A stretch of DNA of 61,596 nucleotides from positions 1 through 61,596 of the forward strand of contig CACWXP010000020.1 of assembly GCA_902764875.1 (NCBI GenBank). Direction: 5' to 3'. This DNA comes from an uncultured Eubacteriales bacterium. Its GTDB lineage: Bacteria; Bacillota; Clostridia; Christensenellales; Aristaeellaceae. Of the stretch, positions 7,853-14,620 are shown piece after piece. The notes beneath the pieces were generated by a model. It saw nothing but the letters and a program-made list of their open reading frames with translations. It ran no database searches and was not told the DNA's origin. Position 1 is the first letter of the stretch. Each line of letters begins with the position of its first letter. The position numbers and the translations under genes are program-made.

Positions 7853-8302
7853 ATGCGGATTACAATCAGACAGGAAGATTTCAACAGCATGCTTGCGCAT
7901 GCGCTCAGGGAGCGGCCGGATGAGGCGTGCGGCCTGATCGCCGGTTACGACAGGGAGGACGGTGTCCGGGAGATTGACAGGGTTTATTTGCTGACCAATA
8001 CTGATCATACAAATGAGCACTTTACAATCGATCCGAAAGAACAGCTGAGAGCGATCAAGGATATGCGTGCAAACGGACTGAAACCGCTTGGGAACTGGCA
8101 TTCGCATCCGGAGTCTCCTTCCAGGCCTTCCGAAGAGGACAAGCGCCTGGCAAACGACAGCCGGGCAAGCTATCTGATTCTCTCGCTGATGGATGCAAAA
8201 CACCCTGTACTGAATGCTTTCCATATTGAAAATACGGACGCCGGAAAGACAGTCCGAAAAGAAGAAGTGATCATCATAATGGAGGAAAACGGAAATGGCT
8301 GA
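7853..8302 (+). CDS. JAMM/MPN+ metallopeptidase, canonical motif
   Basis: This is a 149-residue zinc peptidase of the Mec/QbsD-like group. It has an intact motif: Glu24 in DEACGLIAG, His83 and His85 in NWHSHPESP, Ser93 and Asp96 in RPSEED. In characterised relatives such enzymes remove residues after the Gly-Gly of a sulfur carrier or release cysteine from a carrier adduct. Its operon partner carrier ends GGGQ, so a cut just before Gln or Gly-Gln would expose Gly-Gly (inference). A start-proximal site (GGAGAAAAAG) precedes ATG 7853. The end overlaps the next tusA-like gene by 8 bases. Compared with the copy at 1148-1612, this one has the usual Pro and PS residues and is the more conventional. 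Confidence 0.9.
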   Translation: MRITIRQEDFNSMLAHALRERPDEACGLIAGYDREDGVREIDRVYLLTNTDHTNEHFTIDPKEQLRAIKDMRANGLKPLGNWHSHPESPSRPSEEDKRLANDSRASYLILSLMDAKHPVLNAFHIENTDAGKTVRKEEVIIIMEENGNG

Positions 8303-8546
8303 GCCTGGATTTCAGTTCGATGACAAAGTGGATATTACAGACGTTAATTGCCCGGTAACTTTTGTGAAAACAAAAGTGGCACTGGAGGAGCTGGATGAAG
8401 GCCAAATCCTTCAGGTACATCTGAACGACGGAGAACCCGTTCAAAATGTGCCGAGAAGCCTGAAGGAAGAGGGCCATGAAATCCTCAAACTAGAGGATAA
8501 CGGAGACGGTACGTTTGAACTGTATATAAAAAAAATCGGAGATTAG
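8295..8546 (+). CDS. TusA-family sulfurtransferase
   Basis: This 83-residue protein has the TusA fold signature NCPVTFVKTKVALEEL, with the persulfide cysteine at residue 19. TusA proteins accept sulfur from a cysteine desulfurase and relay it to tRNA-modifying or other enzymes. The variant motif CPVTFVK (rather than CPxP) is common in the stand-alone TusA of sulfur-carrier operons. It overlaps the JAMM peptidase gene by 8 bases and is therefore translationally coupled. In this locus it could take persulfide from the encapsulated desulfurase if small partners can reach it (inference). It is a second TusA in the locus, next to the TusA-DsrE protein at 149-814. Confidence 0.9.
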   Translation: MAEPGFQFDDKVDITDVNCPVTFVKTKVALEELDEGQILQVHLNDGEPVQNVPRSLKEEGHEILKLEDNGDGTFELYIKKIGD

Positions 8547-8577
8547 TCCCAAAGATATACACAGAGAGGATCAGAAC

Positions 8578-9420
8578 ATGAAAAGAATACTGACAATTCA
8601 GGATATCTCCTGCTTTGGGAAATGCTCCCTGACTGTTGCTCTTCCGCTTTTATCGGTGATGGGAATTGAAACCGTGATCCTGCCTACCGCGGTTCTCAGC
8701 ACTCATACACTGTTTAAGGGATTTACCTGCAAAGATCTTTCAGATCAACTGGAGCCTATCACGAATCATTGGAAGCAGGAAGGAATTACCTTTGATGCCA
8801 TTTATACCGGCTATCTGGGGACTGAAGAAGAAATAGATACGGTCATCGGTATTATTGAAACATTCAGAAACAAAAACACACTTGTTTTTGTGGATCCTGC
8901 TATGGGCGACAATGGCAGGCTTTATCCGGCTTTTGATGAGCATTATGCAAGGAAAAACGCAGACCTTTGCGCGGTAGCGGATATTGTGGATCCCAACATA
9001 ACGGAGGCCAGTTTTTTGACAGGCCTACCCTATAAAGAAATATATACTGAAGATTATATCAAAGAGATGCTACTGGCACTTGCAGATATTGGAACAAAAA
9101 CACCGATTCTTACCGGTGTTTCCCTCAGTGACGGAAAAACCGGTGCGATGGGATATGACACAAAAAAGAGAGAGTTCTTTCATTATCAGAATGATCGAAT
9201 TCCTGCATCTTATCACGGCACAGGGGATGTTTTTTCGAGTGTGTTGGCCGGAGCATTTGTTTTGGATCTGGACAGAAAGGACGCCCTTCGTATCGCTGCA
9301 GATTACACGGCGCTGACGATTGAGGAAACGCTGAAAAAGCCGGGAACTCCCTGGTATGGTGTAGACTTTGAATCAACCATTCCTGTACTTATTGATGCAT
9401 TGAAACAGATCAGGCTGTGA
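8578..9420 (+). CDS. Pyridoxamine/pyridoxal kinase (PdxK/PdxY-like)
   Basis: This is a 280-residue ribokinase-fold enzyme that phosphorylates vitamin B6 forms. Diagnostic segments are the N-terminal IQDISCFGKCSLT, the TGYLGTEEE region, VDPAMGDNG (about residues 101-109), DPNITEASFLTG, and the anion-hole motif HGTGDVFSS near residue 213. It starts 31 bases after the TusA gene with a site (GAGAGGA) before ATG 8578. The placement makes sense because the operon's desulfurase and its lost sulfhydrylase both need PLP. Sampled rows here are about 42-48% GC, lower than the roughly 60% seen near 13 kb, in line with the rest of the sulfur locus. Confidence 0.92.
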   Translation: MKRILTIQDISCFGKCSLTVALPLLSVMGIETVILPTAVLSTHTLFKGFTCKDLSDQLEPITNHWKQEGITFDAIYTGYLGTEEEIDTVIGIIETFRNKNTLVFVDPAMGDNGRLYPAFDEHYARKNADLCAVADIVDPNITEASFLTGLPYKEIYTEDYIKEMLLALADIGTKTPILTGVSLSDGKTGAMGYDTKKREFFHYQNDRIPASYHGTGDVFSSVLAGAFVLDLDRKDALRIAADYTALTIEETLKKPGTPWYGVDFESTIPVLIDALKQIRL

Positions 9421-9448
9421 TCCTGTTTACAGATCAGGAACAAATAAA

Positions 9449-9532
9449 ATGAAAGTGTTCACACGAATCGAGTACGGAATGCTTGATTTGACAGATATAG
9501 AGCTGTACTCAGATAACGGCAGTAGTGTATGA
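9449..9532 (+). CDS. Possible 27-residue peptide before rhodanese gene
   Basis: An AGGA site (9436-9439) lies about nine bases before ATG 9449, which opens a 27-codon frame beginning MKVFTRIEYGML and ending GSSV. The stop (9530-9532) lies just inside the proposed start of the rhodanese gene, so coupling is possible. I do not recognise the peptide. It may be a chance frame or the start of a decayed gene. Confidence 0.25.
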   Translation: MKVFTRIEYGMLDLTDIELYSDNGSSV

Positions 9533-10058
9533 GCAAATGAAAGAGATAACATATGAGAAACTGTACAGGATGAAAAAGGATTCCTATATTCTGATTGATA
9601 TCCGTGATGAGGGGCTTGCTTCATACGGAATGATTCCCGGAGCAATGAATTTCCCCCTTGATGAACCGGAGGAAGCTTTCAGCAAACGAATTGAGGAACT
9701 ACCCAAAGAGAAAAAGCTGGTGTTTTATTGCCAGATCGGTCGCAGATCCAGGGAACTGGATGATCTTGCGTGTATTGAGGGACGTAAGGTTTTTAGTCTT
9801 CAGGACGGATATATGGGATACATCCGGTCCCGGACGGCAAACGAAACCGATCTGGAAGAAAGACGGCTTAAAGCCGAGGACAGCATCCGGAGGAAAATAT
9901 CACGAACAGTTGTTCACTCCCTTTGCGAGGGCCTGCAAGACATATCAACTGATCTCAGAGGGGGATCGGATTGCCGTCTGTATGTCCGGTGGGAAAGACT
10001 CCATGCTGATGGCAAAGCTTTTCCAGGAGATACAAAAGCACCGGAAAGTCAACTTTGA
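9525..10058 (+). CDS. Rhodanese-like domain; N-terminal half of a frame-broken rhodanese/TtcA fusion
   Basis: The first about 110 residues form a rhodanese: ILIDIRDEG, GMIPGAMNFPLDEP, and the catalytic loop FYCQIGRRS with the persulfide cysteine. After it, EERRLKAEDSIRRK reads like the N-terminus of TtcA-type PP-loop enzymes. The rest of that enzyme continues in the +1 frame from about 9898. In this frame the protein instead runs into about 53 unrelated residues and stops at 10058. The apparent break is a run of four A (9894-9897). The start is GTG 9525 or, with fewer residues, ATG 9537; neither has a clear ribosome site. Either a sequencing or replication slip broke one fused gene, or frameshifting joins the halves. 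An SD-like GGAGG lies directly before the A run. Domain identity is firm. Confidence 0.75.
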   Translation: MYEQMKEITYEKLYRMKKDSYILIDIRDEGLASYGMIPGAMNFPLDEPEEAFSKRIEELPKEKKLVFYCQIGRRSRELDDLACIEGRKVFSLQDGYMGYIRSRTANETDLEERRLKAEDSIRRKISRTVVHSLCEGLQDISTDLRGGSDCRLYVRWERLHADGKAFPGDTKAPESQL

Positions 10059-10683
10059 GCTTGTTTTCCTCGTCATGGATCCGGGATACAACAAAGAAAA
10101 CAGAGCGCTGATAGAGAGCAATGCAAGATTACTTGGTATTCCTGTTACCTTTTTCGAAAGCCGGATATTCGATGCTGTAGACAGAATCGAGAAAAATCCG
10201 TGTTATCTCTGCGCCAGAATGCGCCGCGGATATCTTTACAGCAAAGCAAAAACGCTGGAATGCAACAAAATCGCATTAGGCCACCATTACGACGACGTGA
10301 TCGAGACTGTTCTGATGGGTATGCTTCACAGCGGGCAGTTTCGTACCATGATGCCGAAACTTCGCAGTTCCAACTTTGAGGGCATGGAACTGATTCGACC
10401 GATGTATCTTATCCATGAAAGCGATATCTGTGCATGGAGAGACTATAACGACCTGACATTTTTACAGTGCGCCTGTCATTTTACAGACACCTGTACGACA
10501 TGCCATGAAGACGGAACCACATCATCTAAGCGTCTGGAGACGAAAAAGCTGATTGCTGAGCTGAAGAAAGAAAACCCGTACATTGAAGCCAATATCTTCA
10601 ACAGCATAGAGAATGTGGATCTTGATGCTGTGATTGGCTACAAGAAAGATGGCGTGAAACACTGCTTTTTGGATGAATATTGA
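9898..10683 (+). CDS. TtcA-like PP-loop ATPase (tRNA 2-thiolation family), C-terminal half of frame-broken gene
   Basis: This portion is an N-type ATP pyrophosphatase related to tRNA 2-thiocytidine synthetase. It has the PP-loop CMSGGKDSML, the FLVMDPGY segment, a CxxC pair in NPCYLCARMRRGYLY likely to hold an Fe-S cluster, and LGHHYDDVIETVLMGM. A further cysteine cluster, CACHFTDTCTTCHEDG, lies near the C-terminus. TtcA enzymes activate tRNA with ATP and insert sulfur taken from a persulfide donor, which a fused rhodanese could provide. No ATG or GTG with a ribosome site stands at the homologous start in this frame. The open frame reaches back to 9658 but upstream residues look non-coding, and the natural N-terminus lies in the frame of 9525-9896. 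Substrate specificity is not decided by sequence. Confidence 0.8.
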   Translation, partial: YHEQLFTPFARACKTYQLISEGDRIAVCMSGGKDSMLMAKLFQEIQKHRKVNFELVFLVMDPGYNKENRALIESNARLLGIPVTFFESRIFDAVDRIEKNPCYLCARMRRGYLYSKAKTLECNKIALGHHYDDVIETVLMGMLHSGQFRTMMPKLRSSNFEGMELIRPMYLIHESDICAWRDYNDLTFLQCACHFTDTCTTCHEDGTTSSKRLETKKLIAELKKENPYIEANIFNSIENVDLDAVIGYKKDGVKHCFLDEY

Positions 10684-10706
10684 TTCACTGAGAGAAAAGC
10701 AATCCA

Positions 10707-10738
10707 TATGAGCAGGCAGCATGTGAACTGAAACGCTG
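10707..10738 (+). repeat. Displaced copy of the 3' end of the E1 gene
   Basis: These 32 bases match 28 of 32 positions of 7806-7837, the last codons and stop of the E1 gene at 7029-7838. In frame the original encodes YEQAACELKH. Here no E1 gene body precedes it; the preceding gene is the TtcA-like one. It looks like the scar of a duplication or exchange between sulfur genes. Confidence 0.7.
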
Positions 10739-10787
10739 GCTTTTGCTGTTCTCCAACAACTCTTTTTTCATATCGGAATAGAAGATG

Positions 10788-10820
10788 CCTATTGACTTAG
10801 TAGGCAAATGGTGATAGTTT
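10788..10820 (+). promoter_or_regulatory. Promoter with palindromic operator before tcdA
   Basis: A -35 box TTGACT (10792-10797) is followed after 17 bases by TAGTTT (10815-10820). The -35 sits inside an inverted repeat CCTA-N9-TAGG (10788-10804). The promoter at 12228-12260 has the same layout with a matched change in both arms (CCCA/TGGG). An Rrf2-type sulfur or Fe-S regulator of the CymR/IscR kind is a plausible binder (inference). Confidence 0.6.
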
Positions 10821-10925
10821 TCTTTTGCCCGGATTTGCGGGAGATGTGCGGGGAAACACGCCATTGTTGCAGACCGGGGATAGGGCAAAGGAAGAACGGG
10901 AAAGATCGGTTTGCGAGGGAAACAA

Positions 10926-11711
10926 ATGCTGAATCAGTTTTCAAGAACGCAGCTGCTGTTCGGTCCGGAGGCTATGGAGAAGCTGCAGCGGAGCAGGGTC
11001 GCCGTTTTCGGGATCGGCGGCGTTGGCGGCTATGCGGTGGAAGCGCTGGCACGGTCGGGAATCGGTACGCTGGATCTGATTGACGACGACCGGGTTTGCC
11101 TGACCAATCTGAATCGCCAGCTTCACGCCACCCGTAAAACGGTTGGGAAATACAAGGTGGATGTAGCGGAGGAACGGGTGCATGAGATCAATCCGGATTG
11201 CCGAGTTTATAGCTATAAAACCTTTTATATGCCGGACACCCGGGATCAGTTTGATTTTTCACTGTATGATTACGTGATTGACGCGATCGACACCGTGACC
11301 GGGAAGCTGTCGCTGATTGAGGCGGCGAAGGAGGCCGGTGTGCCTATCATCTGCTCCATGGGCGCCGGAAACAAGACGGATCCGACGGCTTTCCGGGTGG
11401 CGGATATCTATCAGACATCTGTTTGTCCGCTGGCACGGGTGATCCGGAGCGAATGCCGCAAACGCAGGATCAAACATCTGAAAGTGGTTTATTCCACAGA
11501 ACAGCCGGTCCGTCCTTTGGAAGATCCGGCGATCAGCTGCCGAAACCATTGTATCTGCCCGCCGGGGACCCGGAAATGCACGGTCCGGCGGGATATTCCG
11601 GGTTCCACCGCGTTTGTTCCTTCGGTTGCCGGCCTGATCATCGCCGGAGAAGTCGTGAAAGACCTGGCGGAAGAAAAAAGAAAGAGGACGGAGGAACGTG
11701 ACGGAAGATGA
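10926..11711 (+). CDS. tcdA: tRNA threonylcarbamoyladenosine dehydratase (TcdA/CsdL-like E1)
   Basis: This 261-residue E1-like enzyme of the TcdA group cyclises N6-threonylcarbamoyladenosine in tRNA. Visible are QFSRTQLLFG at the N-terminus, the nucleotide loop FGIGGVGGYA, LIDDDRVCLTNLNRQ, the AIDTVTGKL segment, and MGAGNKTDP. I prefer ATG 10926 (MLNQFSRTQ) with GAGGG just upstream over a TTG five codons earlier. In E. coli the homologue is served by the CsdA/CsdE desulfurase system, so a link with sulfur transfer is known for the family. The next gene starts inside its stop region. It is the third E1-fold protein in 11 kb. Confidence 0.92.
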   Translation: MLNQFSRTQLLFGPEAMEKLQRSRVAVFGIGGVGGYAVEALARSGIGTLDLIDDDRVCLTNLNRQLHATRKTVGKYKVDVAEERVHEINPDCRVYSYKTFYMPDTRDQFDFSLYDYVIDAIDTVTGKLSLIEAAKEAGVPIICSMGAGNKTDPTAFRVADIYQTSVCPLARVIRSECRKRRIKHLKVVYSTEQPVRPLEDPAISCRNHCICPPGTRKCTVRRDIPGSTAFVPSVAGLIIAGEVVKDLAEEKRKRTEERDGR

Positions 11712-11926
11712 AATCGCTGCTGATTCAAGACACCACGAAGGAAGAACGGGAAAGAATCGTTTATCAGGCCTTATGGGGCAGCTGCGGGATTGACTGTGAA
11801 TTCTGCTCCGGCTGTGACAATCGCGGCGGAGACCGTATTGAAGGCATCTATCAGGATTATATCGACGGAAAAAAGGAGATCCGGGAGATCAACGAGGAAT
11901 ATCGAGCTCCGTTTGTGAGAGGATGA
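11708..11926 (+). CDS. Small conserved cysteine-rich protein, function unknown
   Basis: This 72-residue soluble protein carries CGIDCEFCSGC (four cysteines within 11 residues), a likely metal or Fe-S ligand set. A charged helix with KKEIREINEEY follows. Similar small proteins are familiar in clostridial genomes, but I know of no assigned function. Its ATG overlaps the tcdA stop by four bases, so it is co-translated with tcdA. Its own stop overlaps the start region of the next gene. Because of the cysteine cluster it may be an iron-sulfur or zinc accessory protein (inference). Confidence 0.75.
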   Translation: MKSLLIQDTTKEERERIVYQALWGSCGIDCEFCSGCDNRGGDRIEGIYQDYIDGKKEIREINEEYRAPFVRG

Positions 11927-11931
11927 ATGCA

Positions 11932-12183
11932 ATGAGAAAAGTGATCGTTTTGATTCTGTTACTCGTATTGATCACGGCTGCAATACCCGCGTTCGGCTCG
12001 GAACCGCTGCAACCCGTGAAAGAGTCGGAAGCAGGGATCACTTTTGATCTTACTGATCTGGCGGATGAACCGATGTTTCTGGATACAGAAGCCGACGGCA
12101 TCGCGATGCAGCTGATCGTCCTGAAGACGGAGGATGAAGTGCGGCTGGCGGTTGAGGCTGCGGATTACAAGGTCCTGGAATAA
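11932..12183 (+). CDS. Short exported protein, possibly a truncated DUF2318-like protein
   Basis: The 83-residue product starts with a clean signal peptide (MRKVIVLILLLVLITAAIPAFG) split by AxA-like residues near 22-25. The mature part, ITFDLTDLADEPMFLDTEAD then MQLIVLKTEDEVRLAVEA, resembles the N-terminal part of DUF2318 proteins, which usually go on to a CxxC-type metal site. Here the protein ends at DYKVLE just where that site would be expected, so it may be truncated. ATG 11932 is preferred because GAGAGG lies nine bases upstream; ATG 11923 is also in frame. It is the last gene of the tcdA operon. Export is confident; the family assignment is tentative. Confidence 0.6.
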   Translation: MRKVIVLILLLVLITAAIPAFGSEPLQPVKESEAGITFDLTDLADEPMFLDTEADGIAMQLIVLKTEDEVRLAVEAADYKVLE

Positions 12184-12227
12184 GAGCGCAGATCATCGTA
12201 CAAACTTCTTCAGGAAAATTCAAAAAA

Positions 12228-12260
12228 CCCATTGACATAGTGGGCGAATAATGATATACT
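12228..12260 (+). promoter_or_regulatory. Strong promoter with palindromic operator before ABC importer
   Basis: TTGACA (12232-12237), a 17-base spacer and TATACT (12255-12260) form a near-consensus housekeeping promoter. The -35 is embedded in CCCA-N9-TGGG (12228-12244), the partner of the repeat at 10788-10804. A repressor bound here would block RNA polymerase. Confidence 0.75.
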
Positions 12261-12294
12261 CCGTTCCATCAACCGAGGGAAAGGGGTGCGGAAC

Positions 12295-12399
12295 ATGTTC
12301 AGGAAGACATGGATGACGGACGGCATGTGTTGTCGAATGCTGATCTCCCGGGCATGTTCCATGGCGGAAGGGGCCGGCTCATTTGCCGCGCACCTTTGA
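12295..12399 (+). CDS. Cys/Met-rich leader peptide of the ABC importer operon
   Basis: A short frame of 34 codons starts at ATG 12295 after AAGGGG (12281-12286), between the promoter and the first permease gene. It contains three Cys codons, two of them adjacent (codons 12-13, 12328-12333) and one at codon 21, plus five Met. Such enrichment directly upstream of a putative cysteine importer suggests a regulatory leader whose translation senses charged tRNA-Cys (inference). The stop at 12397-12399 comes before a pair of competing hairpins. Confidence 0.5.
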   Translation: MFRKTWMTDGMCCRMLISRACSMAEGAGSFAAHL

Positions 12400-12473
12400 G
12401 CCGCGCAGCGGTGATGCTGCGGCCGGCCGGCCGCTAAATGCCCGGGAGCGAATAAGCCCCGGCGTTTTATTTT
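12345..12473 (+). promoter_or_regulatory. Putative attenuator with mutually exclusive hairpins
   Basis: Segment 12345-12355 (CTCCCGGGCAT, inside the leader frame) is perfectly complementary to 12438-12448 (ATGCCCGGGAG). The latter can instead pair through GCCCGGG (12440-12446) with CCCCGGC (12457-12463), which is followed by a T-rich tract (12464-12473), a weak terminator shape with one mismatch. A further hairpin GCAGC/GCTGC lies between (12405-12420). The layout matches antiterminator versus terminator choice. Confidence 0.5.
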
Positions 12474-12498
12474 CCCGAAAGGAAAGGAAGACAGCCGC

Positions 12499-13158
12499 GT
12501 GAACTGGAGCTATATTCAGGAGGTGCTGCCGCTGTTTGGAAAAGCGGCGCTGCTGACGGTCCGCATCGGACTGATCGGCATCCTGTTTGCGATTCTGGTC
12601 GGCCTGCTGTGCAGCCTGATCCGGCAGCTGAAGATTCCGGTACTGCGGACGGTGGTTTCGGTATATATCGAGCTGAGCCGGAACACGCCGCTGCTGATCC
12701 AGCTGTTCTTCATCTACTACGGACTGCCGAAGATCGGCATCCGGACCAGCGCGGAAGCCTGCGGTGTCGCAGGGCTGGCTTTCCTCGGCGGCAGCTACAT
12801 GGCGGAGGCTTTCCGCAGCGGCCTGGAGGCCGTCGGAAAGATTCAGCATGAAAGCGCGCTGAGCCTGGGGCTGACGGGGATGCAGACATTCCGGTACGTG
12901 ATCCTGCCGCAGGCTTTTGCGATCAGCGTTCCGGCGCTGGTGGCTAACGTGATCTTCCTGCTGAAGGAAACGAGCGTTTTTTCCGCGATCAGCCTGATGG
13001 ACCTGATGTTCACGGCGAAGGATCAGATCGGCCTGTACTACAACACGACGGAATGCCTGTTCCTGCTGGTTGCCTTCTATCTGGTGATCCTGCTCCCTGT
13101 ATCGCTGCTGGGAAGCCTGCTGGAAAGGAGGGTCCGGCATGCAGAGTTTGGGACTTGA
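12499..13158 (+). CDS. Amino-acid ABC transporter permease 1 (cystine/cysteine-type)
   Basis: This 219-residue inner-membrane permease of the His/Glu/Gln/Cys family has about five membrane segments. Family signatures are ELSRNTPLLIQLFFIYYGLP and the cytoplasmic EAA loop around SALSLGLTGMQTFRYVILPQA, which contacts the ATPase. It starts at GTG 12499 after GAAAGGAAAGGAAG. It overlaps permease 2 by 20 bases, so the two are likely made as a heterodimer. Together with the ATPase and the binding protein downstream it forms a complete importer. Cysteine or cystine as substrate is inferred from the binding protein and the Cys-rich leader. Confidence 0.88.
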   Translation: MNWSYIQEVLPLFGKAALLTVRIGLIGILFAILVGLLCSLIRQLKIPVLRTVVSVYIELSRNTPLLIQLFFIYYGLPKIGIRTSAEACGVAGLAFLGGSYMAEAFRSGLEAVGKIQHESALSLGLTGMQTFRYVILPQAFAISVPALVANVIFLLKETSVFSAISLMDLMFTAKDQIGLYYNTTECLFLLVAFYLVILLPVSLLGSLLERRVRHAEFGT

Positions 13159-13813
13159 GGTGCTGTTCAAGGGAAAGAACTTTGAACGGCTGATGGGCGG
13201 CATGTGGACGGCGCTGCGGATCAGCCTGATTTCCATCGCGATCAGCATGGTGCTGGGGCTGCTGCTGGGGTTCCTGATGAGCAGGGGAAACCGGTTTGTG
13301 CGGGGGCTGATGCGGTGCTATCTGGAGTTTGTGCACATCATGCCGCAGATGGTGCTGCTGTTCCTGGTGTTCTTCGGAACATCGAAGACCTTCGGGTGGA
13401 ATCTTTCCGGGGAGCTGAGCAGCGTGATTGTGTTCTCCCTTTGGGGAACGGCGGAAATGAGCGACCTGGTTCGCGGCGCAGTGACGAGCGTGCCGAAGAT
13501 CCAGTACGAAAGCGCGATGGCGCTGGGGATGACGAAGGGACAGGTGAACCTGCATGTGATCCTGCCCCAGGCCGTGCGGCGGCTGATTCCGCAGTCCATC
13601 AACCTGATCACAAGGATGATCAAAACAACGAGCCTGGTGCTGATGATTGGCGTAGTGGAGATTCTGAAGATTGCACAGCAGATCATCGAGGCCAACCGAA
13701 AGGCCAGCCCGAACGCGGCCTTCGGGGTTTATCTGACAGTTTTCCTGATGTATTTCCTGCTCTGCTGGCCGGTGAGCCTGCTGGCAAAGCGGCTTGAAAA
13801 ACGATGGGGGTGA
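13139..13813 (+). CDS. Amino-acid ABC transporter permease 2
   Basis: This 224-residue second permease of the same family has segments near residues 25-45, 60-80, 90-110 and two at the C-terminus. Signatures include CYLEFVHIMPQMVLLFLVFFG and the EAA-type loop ESAMALGMTKGQVNLHVILPQA. It overlaps the first permease gene, and its end overlaps the region where the ATPase gene begins. Such tight packing suggests a fixed ratio of subunits. The two permeases are clearly related to each other but far from identical. Confidence 0.88.
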   Translation: MQSLGLEVLFKGKNFERLMGGMWTALRISLISIAISMVLGLLLGFLMSRGNRFVRGLMRCYLEFVHIMPQMVLLFLVFFGTSKTFGWNLSGELSSVIVFSLWGTAEMSDLVRGAVTSVPKIQYESAMALGMTKGQVNLHVILPQAVRRLIPQSINLITRMIKTTSLVLMIGVVEILKIAQQIIEANRKASPNAAFGVYLTVFLMYFLLCWPVSLLAKRLEKRWG

Positions 13814-13817
13814 GATC

Positions 13818-14579
13818 ATGGCGGAAACGGTGCTGACAATCGAACACCTGACAAAGGAATATGACGGCCAGGCCGTTCTGAATGATATCAGCCTCGATGT
13901 ACACGAGGGCGAAGTGATCGTCATCGTCGGTCCGAGCGGCAGCGGCAAGAGCACACTTCTGCGATGTATTAACGCTCTGGAAGACATCCAGGGCGGAGAG
14001 ATCCGGCTGCGGGGGCAGAAGATCGTCGCGGGAGCGAAGGATCTGCCGCAGATCCGGCAGAAGATCGGGATGGTTTTCCAGAGCTATGAGCTGTTTCCTC
14101 ACCTGACGGTGATGAACAATATCCTGCTGGCGCCGACGAAGGCCCAGAAGAGAAAGAAAGAGGAGGTGGCGGCAGAGGCAATGACATTGCTGACCCGCGT
14201 CGGCCTTGCGGACAAGGCGGACAGCCTGCCGAGGCAGCTTTCCGGCGGCCAGAAGCAGCGGGTTGCGATCGTCAGAGCTTTATGCATGCACCCGGAAATC
14301 CTGCTGTTTGACGAGGTGACGGCGGCGCTGGACCCGGAGATGGTCCGGGAAGTGCTGGAAGTCATCCTGCAGCTGGCGGAAAACAAACGGACCATGCTGA
14401 TCGTGACACACGAGATGCAGTTTGCAAGGGCGGTGGCCGACCGGATCCTCCTGCTGGACGACGGCAGAATTCAGGAAGACACGGATCCGGAGACCTTCTT
14501 CGAAAACCCGAAGACAGAACTGGCAAAAAGGTTCCTTCAGTCCTTTGAATACACCCGGACGGCGAAGTCCGACAACTAA
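13818..14579 (+). CDS. Amino-acid ABC transporter ATP-binding protein
   Basis: This 253-residue ATPase has Walker A GPSGSGKST, the Q-loop VFQSYELFPHL, signature LSGGQKQRV, Walker B ILLFDEVTAALDPE and the switch His in VTHEMQFA. Note DEVTAALDPE, where the usual DEPTSALDPE has Val and Ala; the catalytic Glu is kept. ATG 13818 is favoured because GGGGGTGAG lies just upstream; an in-frame TTG at 13794 lies within the permease end. It energises the two permeases above. Confidence 0.92.
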   Translation: MAETVLTIEHLTKEYDGQAVLNDISLDVHEGEVIVIVGPSGSGKSTLLRCINALEDIQGGEIRLRGQKIVAGAKDLPQIRQKIGMVFQSYELFPHLTVMNNILLAPTKAQKRKKEEVAAEAMTLLTRVGLADKADSLPRQLSGGQKQRVAIVRALCMHPEILLFDEVTAALDPEMVREVLEVILQLAENKRTMLIVTHEMQFARAVADRILLLDDGRIQEDTDPETFFENPKTELAKRFLQSFEYTRTAKSDN

Positions 14580-14620
14580 AAATTATTAAAAATCAAACGG
14601 ACCACAGGTCCAAAAGGAGA

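Noticed and set aside
12261-12498. T-box or SAM riboswitch in the importer leader
   Set aside because: No T-box-like TGG motif or S-box core is seen; a coding leader with competing hairpins explains the features better.
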